Assembly (NCBI RefSeq): GCF_030124145.1
Contig: NZ_JASKMS010000011.1
Coordinates: 169,435 to 233,434 of the forward strand
Length of the DNA: 64,000 bases
From: Streptomyces sp. 378
GTDB lineage: Bacteria > Actinomycetota > Actinomycetes > Streptomycetales > Streptomycetaceae
Reading direction: 5' to 3'
Below the pieces are notes generated by a model. It saw only the letters and a list, made by a program, of their open reading frames with translations. It ran no database searches and was not told the DNA's origin. A program made the translations under genes and the position numbers. Positions 25,687 through 34,700 of this stretch are shown piece after piece; position 1 is the first letter of the stretch, and each line of letters begins with the position of its first letter.

Positions 25687-26090
25687 CCGCATACGGCCGC
25701 GCGGCCGAGGAGTCGGCGTTCGTGCGGACCTACACCCTCACGCGCGGGCGCACCAAGCCGCGGCACCTGCTCGCTCTGGAAACCGTGTTGGAGGCGGGAC
25801 CGGGAAGGCCCGGCCCGGCTCAGGCCGAGGAGTGTGGCGAGATCCTCGCGCTGTGCCGGGAGCGCCGACGGCCGGTGGTCGAACTGGCGGGCCGCCTCGG
25901 CCGGCCCGTGACCGCCGTCAAGATCCTCGTCTCCGACCTCTTGGACGCCGACGCTCTCGTCGTCCCCCTGCCCCAGTCCTATGCCGATACGGGCGAGGAA
26001 TCCGGTCCGTCTCCCCAACTGCTGGCAGCCCTTTCCGTGGGCTTGAAGAGGAAGTGGCCTAATGCCGTCGCCTACCCCCAGGCCGGATGA
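25683..26090 (+). CDS. Conservon DUF742 protein CvnC
   Basis: 135 residues from GTG 25683, overlapping the cvnB stop. DUF742 features: FVRTYTLTRGRTKPRHLLALETVL, a winged-helix-like core (ILALCRERRRPVVELAGRLGRPVTAVKILVSDLLDADALVV). It is the third member of every conservon and its biochemical role is unsettled. The 3' end overlaps cvnD by 29 bases. Confidence 0.92.
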   Translation: MTAYGRAAEESAFVRTYTLTRGRTKPRHLLALETVLEAGPGRPGPAQAEECGEILALCRERRRPVVELAGRLGRPVTAVKILVSDLLDADALVVPLPQSYADTGEESGPSPQLLAALSVGLKRKWPNAVAYPQAG

Positions 26091-26733
26091 CCCGGCCGCG
26101 GTGCCGCGTAATTCGCCGCACCCGCGTGCCGGCGCCGCGCCGACCGTGCTGAAGGTCGTGATCGCCGGGGGCTTCGGTGCGGGCAAGACCACCGCCGTGG
26201 GCGCCGTCAGTGAGATCACGCCGCTGAGCACGGAGGAGTACCTGACCGAGGCGAGCGCAGACGTGGACAGCCTGGCGGGCATCGAGGCGAAGCAGACCAC
26301 CACCGTCGCCTTCGACTTCGGCCGCCTGAGCCTGCCCGACGCGCCCGTGCCCCTGGAGCTGTTTCTGTTCGGCACGCCCGGCCAGGACCGGTTCGTCGAC
26401 CTCTGGTACGACCTCTCCCGCGGAGCCGTCGGCGCGGTCGTCCTGGTCGACACCCGCCGTCTGGAGAGCAGCTTCACCCCCATCAGCTTCTTCGAAGACA
26501 TCGGTCTGCCCTTCGTCGTCGCCGTCAACCAGTTCGACGGGGCGCACCGCTACCACCCCGAGCAGGTCCGCACCGCCCTCGAACTACCCGCCTCCGTACC
26601 GGTGGTCACCTGCGACGCCCGCAACTCGGACCACGTCGCCGGCGTTCTGCTGGCCCTCGTCGACCACGCCGTGAACAACGCCGCCACCAGCCGCGCTGGT
26701 CACGCCCCATCCACCACCCTTCAGGACGCCTGA
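26062..26733 (+). CDS. Conservon Ras-like GTPase CvnD
   Basis: 223 residues. P-loop VVIAGGFGAGKTTAVGAVSEI (G1), switch region TEEYLTEASADVDSLAGIEAKQTTTVAFDFGRL (G2 Thr), G3 LFLFGTPGQDRFVDLWYDL, and FVVAVNQFDGAHRYH in place of NKXD (G4, here NQFD). An N-terminal ~28-residue Pro-rich extension precedes the G domain. CvnD is a MglA-like GTPase cycling with CvnB. Its TGA shares one base with the next ATG. Confidence 0.92.
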   Translation: MPSPTPRPDDPAAVPRNSPHPRAGAAPTVLKVVIAGGFGAGKTTAVGAVSEITPLSTEEYLTEASADVDSLAGIEAKQTTTVAFDFGRLSLPDAPVPLELFLFGTPGQDRFVDLWYDLSRGAVGAVVLVDTRRLESSFTPISFFEDIGLPFVVAVNQFDGAHRYHPEQVRTALELPASVPVVTCDARNSDHVAGVLLALVDHAVNNAATSRAGHAPSTTLQDA

Positions 26734-27374
26734 TGTCACAGCACCCCAGCGACCCCTACCGCACGCCGCAGGCCACCCCGCCCGCACGGTCCTTGCCGCG
26801 ACGCGACGCGCGGGACGCCATCCGCGGCCCGTTCACCCCGCCCGCCGCCGCCCCCACCAGCCAGCCGCCCCAGCAGTCGCTGGAGCTGGCGCAGCGTTAC
26901 GAGCTGCTCAACCGCTTGGGTGTGCCCCCGGTGGCCAACGAGGACTTCGACGACCTGGCCCGCGACATGGCCACACAGGCCGGGTTTCTGTACGGGTTCG
27001 TCAATCTGTTCCTGCAGGAGCAGACCTTCGTCGGGCTGCACCAGCCGCCGGCGGACAGCGGGTACGTCATCGTCGGCCGCACCATGAGCCGCGACCACGG
27101 CTGGTGCCCGGAGGTCATCGCCCGCAAGAAGGCCCTGCCACTGCACGACGTGCACGCCAGCCCTCGCTTCAGCGGCAACGCGGTCGTCGACGCGGTCGGG
27201 ATCCGCTCCTACTTCGGCGCACCGCTCATCCACGACAGCGGCACCGTGCTGGGCACGGTGTGCGTCATCGACCCCGAGAAGCGGCCCCTGAACGAGGCCC
27301 GCCGTCTGCGGGACATCGTCATCAACGCCAGTGCACAGGTGATGGACCACATCACCCGCGCCCCCGTCCGCTAA
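26733..27374 (+). CDS. GAF-domain protein associated with the conservon
   Basis: 213 residues. The Pro/Ala-rich N-terminal ~45 residues precede a GAF domain (LAQRYELLNRLGVPPVANEDFDDLARDMATQAGFLYGFVNLFLQEQTFVGLHQ, SRDHGWCPEVIARKKALPLHDVHASPRF, VVDAVGIRSYFGAPLIHDSGTVLGTVCVIDPEKRPL). GAF domains of this type bind small ligands or haem. The start overlaps the cvnD stop (TGATG), so it is translated as part of the conservon and probably supplies a signal to it. Confidence 0.88.
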   Translation: MSQHPSDPYRTPQATPPARSLPRRDARDAIRGPFTPPAAAPTSQPPQQSLELAQRYELLNRLGVPPVANEDFDDLARDMATQAGFLYGFVNLFLQEQTFVGLHQPPADSGYVIVGRTMSRDHGWCPEVIARKKALPLHDVHASPRFSGNAVVDAVGIRSYFGAPLIHDSGTVLGTVCVIDPEKRPLNEARRLRDIVINASAQVMDHITRAPVR

Positions 27375-27460
27375 GCCGTTCCACCACCCCCACCCGGGAG
27401 CCGCAGGCGATCCCCGGCCGCTCCACTGTGCGACCTTCCCCCAGGGAGAGGGAGACGACC

Positions 27461-28714
27461 ATGCCCGCCACACCCACCGCTCCGCCACCGGCGCTGCGTC
27501 CCTACCTCACTGCCCGCCACGAACTGCTGTGGGACGAGGCGGACGCCTTCGCGGAAGAGCACATCGCGCCGCGTGCTGCACGTATGGAGGCCGCTCCGGG
27601 CAGGGTGGAGCGCAAGGTCGCCGATCTGATGGCCGCACGCGGCTGGTTCGCCGTCACCGTCCCGGCCGCCTTCGGCGGTCTTGGCGCCGGCCATGTGGCC
27701 AAGACGGTCCTGGTCCACCGCGTCGCCTGCATGTCGGCGGCTGCCGCGGCCATCCTGCAGGCCACCCTCATCCCCGTCGGCGCCCTGCTGCACTTCGCCA
27801 CCTATGAGCAGAAGGGCTACTGGCTGCCCCGCGTCGCAGACGGTTCCCTGCTGCTGTCGATCGCCGTGACCGAACCGCAAGCCGGCGGACACATCGGCGG
27901 CATCGAAACCACCGCCGAACGCGCCGGCAACCAGTGGGTGCTCACCGGCAGCAAGATCCACATCGGCAACAGCCACCTCGCCGGAGCCCACCTCGTCATC
28001 GCCCGCACCGCCGAAGCGGGCGTGAGCACCTCTCAGGCACTGACCGCGTTCATGGTCGAAGCCGACCGACCCGGGCTCTCCGTCTCCGACCACCGCCCCG
28101 GCCTCGGCCTGCACGGCTTCTCCGCCGGCCGCCTCGACCTCGACCACGTCCGCGTCCCCGAGGACCACCAGGTCGGAGAGATCGGCCAAGGGCTGGCCGT
28201 CGCCCAGAGCAGCAGCATCCTCTACGGCCGACCCAACCTGGCCGCAGTCAGCCTCGGCATCCACGAAGCGGTCGTGGACACCACCACTACTCGTCTCAAG
28301 ACCCGTCCCCGCTACCGAGGCACCCTGTCCGACCTGCCCGTACTGAGGGACCGCATCGGCGGCATGGAGGCACGCCTGCGCGCCGGACGAATCCTGGCCT
28401 ACCAGTCCGTGCACCTCCTCGACCAGGGCCTGCCCTGCGACGCCGACCTGATCAACGCCAAGTACCTCGGCCACCAGTGGGCCATGCAGTCCACCCAGGA
28501 CGCCATGGAACTGCACGGCGCCCACGCCCTCGACCGCGACTACGTCCTCCAACGCCTGTGGCGCGACATCCAGCACACCTACCCACCGGCCGGAACCGGC
28601 GAAGTCCAGCGCATACGCCTCGCCGACGCCGCCTTCGACGAGGACCACATCCAGTGGTCCGAACGCCTCGCCGCCGAAGCCGCCTGGGCACGACCCGACC
28701 CCACCGCCGCATAA
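27461..28714 (+). CDS. Acyl-CoA dehydrogenase family protein
   Basis: 417 residues from ATG 27461 (GGGAGAGGGAGA upstream). ACAD folds in order: N-terminal helical domain (LWDEADAFAEEHIAPRAARMEAAPG, MAARGWFAVTVPAAFGGLGAGHVAKTVLVHRV), middle beta domain (SIAVTEPQAGGHIGGIETTAERAGNQWVLTGSKIHIGNSHLAGAHLVIART), C-terminal helical domain (GLAVAQSSSILYGRPNLAAVSLGIHEAVV, DAMELHGAHALDRDYVLQRLWRDIQHTY). It is an FAD enzyme, but the substrate cannot be told; relatives include tailoring oxidases of natural products. It closes the conservon transcription unit and is followed by two strong hairpins. Confidence 0.88.
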   Translation: MPATPTAPPPALRPYLTARHELLWDEADAFAEEHIAPRAARMEAAPGRVERKVADLMAARGWFAVTVPAAFGGLGAGHVAKTVLVHRVACMSAAAAAILQATLIPVGALLHFATYEQKGYWLPRVADGSLLLSIAVTEPQAGGHIGGIETTAERAGNQWVLTGSKIHIGNSHLAGAHLVIARTAEAGVSTSQALTAFMVEADRPGLSVSDHRPGLGLHGFSAGRLDLDHVRVPEDHQVGEIGQGLAVAQSSSILYGRPNLAAVSLGIHEAVVDTTTTRLKTRPRYRGTLSDLPVLRDRIGGMEARLRAGRILAYQSVHLLDQGLPCDADLINAKYLGHQWAMQSTQDAMELHGAHALDRDYVLQRLWRDIQHTYPPAGTGEVQRIRLADAAFDEDHIQWSERLAAEAAWARPDPTAA

Positions 28715-28717
28715 GCC

Positions 28718-28759
28718 CCCGTGCGCGGCACCCCGTGAATCCCAACCGCCGCGCACGGG
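28718..28759 (+). terminator. Terminator hairpin 1 after the acyl-CoA dehydrogenase gene
   Basis: A perfect 12-base-pair stem, CCCGTGCGCGGC with GCCGCGCACGGG, and an 18-base loop. It starts four bases after the stop codon. Confidence 0.65.
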
Positions 28760-28762
28760 CCC

Positions 28763-28801
28763 GTGCCGCCGGCCCCCGTCCCCCGCGGGGACCGGCGGCA
28801 C
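28763..28801 (+). terminator. Terminator hairpin 2 (nested)
   Basis: A 10-base-pair outer stem (GTGCCGCCGG with CCGGCGGCAC) encloses an inner hairpin GTCCCC/GGGGAC. In tandem with hairpin 1, it should separate the conservon transcript from the downstream regulatory and lanthipeptide block. Confidence 0.65.
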
Positions 28802-28842
28802 CTCCCCCAGTGACCGTCCATCCCAGCCGAGAAAGAGACACC

Positions 28843-29325
28843 GTGACCCCGCCCGTAACGACCAGCGCACCGATCACACCCCTGACGCCGACCCTGCAGC
28901 GCGTCGCCCAGCACCTCGCCAACGGCCTCACGCCCCAAGAGATCGCCACGCAGACCGGACTGTCACCCGTGACCGTCCGCCTGTACATCCACGACATCCG
29001 TGAGAGCCTCCACTGCCCGCCCCGCTGCAAGCCCCCAGTGATCGTGCACCGCCTGTTCGCAGTTCAGCAGGTGGCCCCTCCCACGGCGGACCAGCCGGCG
29101 CCACAGCTCAACCCGGAGCAGCTGCTGCTGCTTCGAGCCGTCGCTGAGCACAGCGGCGCCCGCGACATCGCCGTCGCCGCCAACCTCGCCCCCGCCGACC
29201 TGCGCGCCGCGCTCGACCAGCTCCTCGCTGACACAGGCGCACAGGACACCACCCAGCTGGTGATCCTGGCGCACGGCTGGAACCTGCTGACGGCCGAGCC
29301 GACGCGGAGCGGAGCGGGCCAGTGA
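28843..29325 (+). CDS. Small LuxR-type helix-turn-helix DNA-binding protein
   Basis: 160 residues from GTG 28843 (GAAAGAG upstream). The HTH is LTPTLQRVAQHLANGLTPQEIATQTGLSPVTVRLYIHDIRESL, a LuxR/FixJ C-terminal-type helix at residues ~15-55. A second helical repeat (NPEQLLLLRAVAEHSGARDIAVAANLAPADLRAALDQLLADTGAQ) resembles a degenerate copy. There is no receiver or ATPase domain, so it is probably a constitutive or protein-regulated activator. It is the first gene of the coupled run HTH / GNAT-like / DUF6624-like and may control the lanthipeptide genes that follow. Confidence 0.75.
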   Translation: MTPPVTTSAPITPLTPTLQRVAQHLANGLTPQEIATQTGLSPVTVRLYIHDIRESLHCPPRCKPPVIVHRLFAVQQVAPPTADQPAPQLNPEQLLLLRAVAEHSGARDIAVAANLAPADLRAALDQLLADTGAQDTTQLVILAHGWNLLTAEPTRSGAGQ

Positions 29326-29966
29326 ACCGGCCCCCGGCCGCCGGGGGAAAACGGCTGACTGCGGCACCGTTCAACCCGGCGCCCGTGGCCGCCGTATACG
29401 AGGTGCGCACGTTACGCACGGACGCCGAGCGTGAGGAGGCCGCCGCCCTCGTCCAGGACCGCCAGCGCTGGCTCGTCCTTCGCGGTCTTCCGGTGCCCGC
29501 TCAAGCCGACGTCCCGGCCCTCTTCCGCGACCCGCAGACGAAGCCGGCAGGGCTGTTTGAGGACGGGAAACTGCTGGCCTGCATGATCCCCGAGCACGGC
29601 CCGGGCCTCGGCTGGGGCGAGGGCCCCTGCCTCTTCCTCGGCTGCGTCCACACTCTGCCCGGCCAGCCCGACGACATCACCCGGCTGGTCACCCTGTGGG
29701 CGTCCGACTTCGCCGCCCGGCAGGGCCTCCCCGTCGTACGGGCCGAGGCCCTGGCCCGCCATCCTCTGGACGCCGACCCCATCGCCGCTCTTCTGCGTCG
29801 GCTCACCGACATGGGCTGGAGCATCCAGGGTTCCGGCACAGGACGAGAGGGTGACCGAGTCGCCCGCCTCGAACTCGCCGCCGAGCACCGGTCCGGGCTG
29901 AGCACCCTCATCGGCTGCCGCGTCCACGCGCCTGAGACGACCCCGGAAGATCGGGGCAGCGCGTGA
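29322..29966 (+). CDS. GNAT-like protein of unknown function
   Basis: 214 residues from GTG 29322, overlapping the upstream stop (GTGA). The segment VYEVRTLRTDAEREEAAALVQDRQRWLVLRGLPVPA, then AGLFEDGKLLACMIPE and CLFLGCVHTLPGQPDDITRLVTLWASDFAARQGLPVVRAE, follows the strand-helix order of an N-acetyltransferase fold. The acetyl-CoA loop is poorly conserved, so enzymatic activity is uncertain. A TTA codon occurs at 29412-29414 (codon 31). The stop overlaps the start of the next gene. Confidence 0.55.
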   Translation: MNRPPAAGGKRLTAAPFNPAPVAAVYEVRTLRTDAEREEAAALVQDRQRWLVLRGLPVPAQADVPALFRDPQTKPAGLFEDGKLLACMIPEHGPGLGWGEGPCLFLGCVHTLPGQPDDITRLVTLWASDFAARQGLPVVRAEALARHPLDADPIAALLRRLTDMGWSIQGSGTGREGDRVARLELAAEHRSGLSTLIGCRVHAPETTPEDRGSA

Positions 29967-30538
29967 CGACCGCCGCACCACAGCGACCCGACCTCGCCCG
30001 CGAGCTGATCGCCCGAGCGGAGGCGTCGGCCGCGCACCGGGCCCAACACATGCGCAATCAGCTCGATGCCATCGAACTCGGACAGGGCCGTCACGCCGAT
30101 CACGCCAACGCCAAGGTGCTGCGCCGCATCCTGGCCGATCACGACTGGCCCGGCCATCGTCTCGTCGGTCCCGACGGGGCCCGCGCCGCCTGGAGTATCG
30201 CCCTGCACAGCGACGACGACCCGGCCTTCCAGCGCGCCGCCACCACTTTGCTGGGACGTGCGGTCCAGGCCGGCGACGCGCTGGTCCAGCACTGGGCGCA
30301 CCTGCACGACCGCGCCCTCATCACCAGCGGGCGCGACCAGGAGTACGGCACCCAGCTCCTGCTGAGCGCCGACGGCATCGAGCTGTGCCCCCTGAGCGCG
30401 CCGGCGTCTGTCGACGCGCGCAGGGCCACCGTGGGTCTGCCGCCGATTGCTGTCGCTCTCCAGGCGGTGCGTCGCCGCTACACGCTGGACAGCTCCGCCG
30501 ACGAAGCCCCGACCGTCGTCCTCACGGGGGCCGCGTGA
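29963..30538 (+). CDS. DUF6624-like hypothetical protein
   Basis: 191 residues from GTG 29963, overlapping the preceding stop. Largely helical (LARELIARAEASAAHRAQHMRNQLDAIELGQGRHADHANAKVLRRILADHDWPGHRLVGPDGARAAWSIALHSD, ALITSGRDQEYGTQLLL). The pattern of a helical hairpin followed by R-D-Q-X-Y-G-T-Q matches a family I recall as DUF6624, whose function is unknown. It is coupled to the GNAT-like gene. No signal peptide or membrane segment. Confidence 0.6.
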   Translation: MTTAAPQRPDLARELIARAEASAAHRAQHMRNQLDAIELGQGRHADHANAKVLRRILADHDWPGHRLVGPDGARAAWSIALHSDDDPAFQRAATTLLGRAVQAGDALVQHWAHLHDRALITSGRDQEYGTQLLLSADGIELCPLSAPASVDARRATVGLPPIAVALQAVRRRYTLDSSADEAPTVVLTGAA

Positions 30539-30612
30539 ACAAGCGGAACCCCGGGTTCTCCACCAGTCGGCCTCCAGGCCGCAACTCTTCCCTGCGAAAG
30601 GATCGTTGACCG

Positions 30613-31080
30613 ATGAAGCTCACCACAGCCGTCCTCGCTGCCGGTGCTGCCCTCTCCCTCACCACCGCCGTGGTCGGAGCCACCCGGCTCAGGCAGGACG
30701 CGCGACACCAGGCCGAGCGCAACGAGGCGTTCCTCACCCGCAACCAGCTCGACTGGTTGGCGCAGATGTCCACCAACCCCGACCTCGCCCAGCTCTGGAC
30801 ACCCGAGGACATGGACGTCAAGGAGTACATGCAGCTGCTCAAGGCCAACCAGCTCATCTGCATCCTCAGCGTTCGCGACCGCCTCGGCTTCGTCCGTGAC
30901 GGACAACTCCCTTTCTACGCCGCGAAGCTGATGGAGAGCGACGTCTGCCGGCGCTACTGGAAGCGGTTCGGCGGCCTCCGAGCCGAGGAGGCCGAGGGCG
31001 ACGAGCAGGCCGAGCACTTCACCCGGGTGCTCGACCAGGCCGCGAGGAAGCACTCGCAGGTCCAGCCCACAGCAGTCTGA
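30613..31080 (+). CDS. DUF6082-like membrane-anchored protein
   Basis: 155 residues. An N-terminal hydrophobic helix (LTTAVLAAGAALSLTTAVVGA) anchors a helical domain reading RNEAFLTRNQLDWLAQMSTNPDLAQLWTPEDMDVKEYMQLLKANQLICILSVRDRLGFV and DVCRRYWKRFGGLR, characteristic of the Streptomyces DUF6082 family of unknown function. It has its own ribosome binding site (AAAGG) and a 74-base gap to the previous gene. It immediately precedes the lanthipeptide precursors; a link to immunity or sensing is only a guess. Confidence 0.7.
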   Translation: MKLTTAVLAAGAALSLTTAVVGATRLRQDARHQAERNEAFLTRNQLDWLAQMSTNPDLAQLWTPEDMDVKEYMQLLKANQLICILSVRDRLGFVRDGQLPFYAAKLMESDVCRRYWKRFGGLRAEEAEGDEQAEHFTRVLDQAARKHSQVQPTAV

Positions 31081-31281
31081 CGGGCGCTCCTCGGGCACGG
31101 CACCTTTCAGGCTCCGTGTCCGTCACCGACTCCTCTTGCGGACACCGACTTCCGTGTCTGAAGAGGTGGCCGAGGACAGCTCGACCGGCGTAGCCACACA
31201 GCTACCGTCCGGCGGGCTTAACCGGCCGCACAGCAACACCTCGAATCGAACAGTTCCGCCCCACTGACCAGGAGGATTCCC

Positions 31282-31454
31282 ATGACTCCCAGGGTGACCG
31301 ACCAGCGCGCGCCACCCCGGCCTCTGCCGCGCAGGACCCGTTCAACCTCGACATCAGCGTCACCGAGTCCGGCGGCACCGTCGAGGCCGGTATCGCCTCC
31401 GACGGTGGCTGCGGCTCGACGTGCGGCACCGTCTGCGTTTCCAGCGGCTCCTGA
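31282..31454 (+). pseudogene. First FxLD lanthipeptide precursor, frameshifted
   Basis: ATG 31282 has an ideal AGGAGG at 31270-31275, but its frame reads MTPRVTDQRAPPRPLPRR and then becomes non-peptide-like. The next frame, open from 31194 to TGA 31452-31454 with no ATG, GTG, TTG or CTG anywhere in it, encodes DPFNLDISVTESGGTVEAG and a core ending in GGCGSTCGTVCVSSGS. This is an FxLD leader with a three-Cys, Ser/Thr-rich lanthipeptide core. Moving from the start frame to the core frame needs loss of one base (or gain of two) around 31315-31345. The peptide is therefore not made unless there is a sequencing error or recoding. Confidence 0.75.
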
Positions 31455-31560
31455 CCGCACCAGACCACCGGCACGGCGCCTACGGCGTGCCGGCGCCGCC
31501 CTCGCGGCACACACCCCGCGGCTCGATGGGAGCCGCACTCAACGATGGAGGAAGCAACAC

Positions 31561-31692
31561 GTGGAGCACGACGAGTTCGACCTCGACATCAGCGTCCTGG
31601 AGTCCGGCGACGGCTCCGCCTCGGTGATCAACCTGACGGACGACGGCTGCAAGCCGAGCTGCAAGGGGTCCTGCGCCACCAACGTGGCGTGA
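31561..31692 (+). CDS. FxLD-family class I lanthipeptide precursor
   Basis: 43 residues from GTG 31561, with GGAGG nine bases upstream. The leader starts VEHDEFDLDISVLESGDG, with the FxLD motif FDLD recognised by the LanB of this class. The core INLTDDGCKPSCKGSCATNVA has three Cys, with Ser/Thr available for dehydration (Thr and two Ser near the Cys). The TDDG segment offers Asp residues that the PIMT-like enzymes could convert to isoaspartate by analogy with the olv lanthipeptide system. It is followed by a strong hairpin before lanB. Confidence 0.85.
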   Translation: MEHDEFDLDISVLESGDGSASVINLTDDGCKPSCKGSCATNVA

Positions 31693-31708
31693 CCCCAAGC
31701 ACGCCGAA

Positions 31709-31747
31709 GTGCCAGCCCGCGCGGTCTTCCGCCGCGCGGGCTGGCAC
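31709..31747 (+). terminator. Strong hairpin between precursor and lanB (attenuator)
   Basis: A perfect 16-base-pair stem, GTGCCAGCCCGCGCGG with CCGCGCGGGCTGGCAC, and a 7-base loop. It begins 17 bases after the precursor stop and ends 34 bases before the lanB start. A partial terminator here would give much more precursor mRNA than biosynthetic mRNA, as in other RiPP clusters. Confidence 0.8.
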
Positions 31748-31780
31748 CCCCGACACTCCACGAACCAGGGAAGGTGCTGC

Positions 31781-34700
31781 GTGGACACCAGGAAGGTCGG
31801 ACCGCTGTACCGGTGCGCGGACACAGCGCTCGTGCGCGCCGCCCGCTACTCAAGGCTGCCGTTCCCCGTGTGGCCGGCCCTCGCCGACGCCACTCCGGCC
31901 CGAGAGATTCGGTGGCAGGCGTGGCTGCGCGACATCTGGTCGATGACCGAGGTCGCCGACACCATTGAGCAGGCCAGCCCTCTGCTCGCGCGGCAGGTCG
32001 AGAGCCTGTGCTCAACGGCTCGACCTGAAACACGTCAGCTACGCCGCACTGTGGTGTCCGTCATGCGGTACGTGCTGCGGATGACGGGCCGGGCGACGCC
32101 CAACGGACTGTTCGCCGGCGTCGCTCCTGCCTCCTTCGGAGCGCGGCTGGGATGGACCTGGGGCGAAGGGCACCGCGCCGTGGTCCGTGCCGATGGCGAC
32201 TGGATCGCTGACCAGATCGCCCGCCTGGAAGCAAACCCCGAACTCCTTCGGCACCTGAACGTGATGGCCAACAACACCGCCTACGTACGCGGCGACCGGC
32301 TGATCGTGCCCTATCCGCCCCGCTCACGCCGCACCGAGGACAGCCCTGCGGCGGAAGTGTCCCTCCGGTACACCGACGCCGTACGTATCGCCGTCGACGC
32401 CGCCGCCTCGCCCGTCCCCGTCCATGCGGTCGTCGAACTGATGAGCACCGAGTTCCCCGACGTTCCCGCTGACCGGGTGGAAGGGCTCGTCAGCAGCCTG
32501 GTCGAACGCGGTGTGCTCATCAGCAGCCTGCACGCGCCCTCTGCCACCCTCGATGCCCTGGACCACCTGGTCGACCAGGCCGAAGCCGCCGACGCGCCAT
32601 CGGCCGCGGACCTCGTGGCCGACCTGCGGGCGGTCCGCGACGCCATCGTCCAGCACAACCAGGTCCTGGCCCCGGTGGACGGCCAGCGCCTGCGTACCGC
32701 CTTACGTCAGAAGATGACCGCCTTGAGTACCGTCAAGGCTCAGCCGCTCACGCTGGACCTGCGCATGGACTGCTCCCTCACTCTGCCCCCACAGGTTGCC
32801 CGCGAGGCGGAGCAGGCCGCCACGGTGCTGGCCCGGCTGAGTGCGTACCCCTTCGGCACTCCGGCGTGGAAGGACTTCCACAACCGGTTCTTCGAGCGGT
32901 ACGGCATCAACTCGCTCGTCCCGGTCCGGGACCTGGTGGACCCGGACGTCGGCCTCGGGTTCCCGGTCGGATACCGCGGTGCGGAACCTGAACAGGGTGA
33001 GGCCCTGACCTCCCGTGAACAGCGGCTGCTCTCCCTCGCCCAGGCGGCCGTCCTCGACGGCCGCGAGGAGATCAGCCTGGACGAGGACTTGATCCGCACA
33101 TTGACGGTCGGAGACCGAGGCGCCCCGCAAGTACCGGCCCACACGGAGCTGCGCTTCCAAATCCGTGCCACTTCGCAAGAGGCTCTGGAGAGTGGAGACT
33201 TCGTCCTTCACGGCATCACCCCTTCCCGCGGGATCGGCACCACGATCGGCCGCAGCCTGGGGCTGCTCGCACCAGACGATCAGGCCCGCGTGGCCGTCAT
33301 GCTGGAGGAGCTGCCGGTCAACGCGACCGGCGCGGTGCCCACGCAGGTCTCCTTCGCCCCACTCGACCGGGGCGACACCAACGTCACCCGCGTTGCCGAA
33401 CTCCTGCCGGCCGTCATCAGCCTGGCGGAGCACCGTGAGGTGGATGCGCGCACGATCACGCTCGACGACCTCGCCGTGGGCTGCGACCGCCGCAGGCTCT
33501 ACCTCGTCTCCCTCTCCCGGGCGTGCCTACTGGACCCCATGACGCTGCACGCGCTGGACCTGCGAGGCCACACGCCGCCGCTCGCGCGCTTCCTCACCGA
33601 GATCAGCCGTTCCCAGACCGCTGTCCTGACCATGTTCCCTTGGGCGTCCGCCACCGCCCTGCCGTACCTGCCGCGTGTGCGCTACGGCCGCGCGATCCTC
33701 TCTCCGGCGCGGTGGCGACTGGACCGGTCGGAGCTGCCCGACCGCCGCGCCTCCTGGGAGGAGTGGCACAAGGCGGCCGACGGGTGGCGCGCACGCCGCC
33801 GAGTTCCGGACGAAGTCGCGCTGGCCGAGGGCGACCAGCTCCTGCCGCTGGACCTCTCCGAGCGCGCGCACCTCACGCTGCTGCGCGCCCACCTGGACAC
33901 CCATGAATCGGCGATCTTGACTGAAGCGGAATTCGACGGAGGCTGGTTCGACGGACGGGCCCACGAGATCATCGCCCCGATGACGGCCGTCCGCCCGCCG
34001 AAGTGGCCGGCCGTCCCTCCCGTCACCGCCGACCAGCTCGTCACCCGCGACCACGGTCACCTTCCGGGCACCGCCTCCTGGCTGCTGGTCAAGCTGTACG
34101 GGCACTTCGAACGGCAGCCCGAGATCCTTGCCGCCCATCTTCCCGCGCTGCTCGGCCAGTGGGACGAGCCGCCGACCTGGTGGTACATGCGCTACCGCGA
34201 CCCTCGCTGGCACCTGCGGCTGCGCATCGCGGTCCCCAGCGAGCAGGACTTCGCGGTCACCGCGCAGCGCGTGAGTGCCTGGGCGAACGGACTGCGCCGT
34301 ACCGGGCTCCTCACCGACATGCAGTTCGCGACCTCCTACCCGGAGACCGGCCGGTGGGGCCCCGGGCCGCTGATGAGCCTGGCCGAGGACGTCTTCGCCG
34401 CTGACTCCCGAGCCCTGGCCGTTCAGTTCGCCCAGAGCACCCGTCCGCACCGACAGGTACTCGCCGCCGCGAACTTCGTCTCCGTCGCTGCCGCCTTCAC
34501 CGGCAGCACCGCGGCCGGCATGGACTGGCTGATCGCCCACGGCCGGATCACCGACCCGCGCCCGATGGACCGGACCGTGCGCGGTCAGGCGGTGCGCCTG
34601 GCCGATCCGGCCGACGGCTGGGCGGCCCTGCGCGCGGCTCCCGGCGGCGCGGCCATCGCCAGCGCCTGGAGCGAGCGCGACGCGGCCCTGGCCCGCTACC

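Noticed and set aside
31081..31200. Possible additional leader peptide gene upstream of precursor 1
   Set aside because: No start with a ribosome binding site and no FxLD motif in any frame of this stretch.
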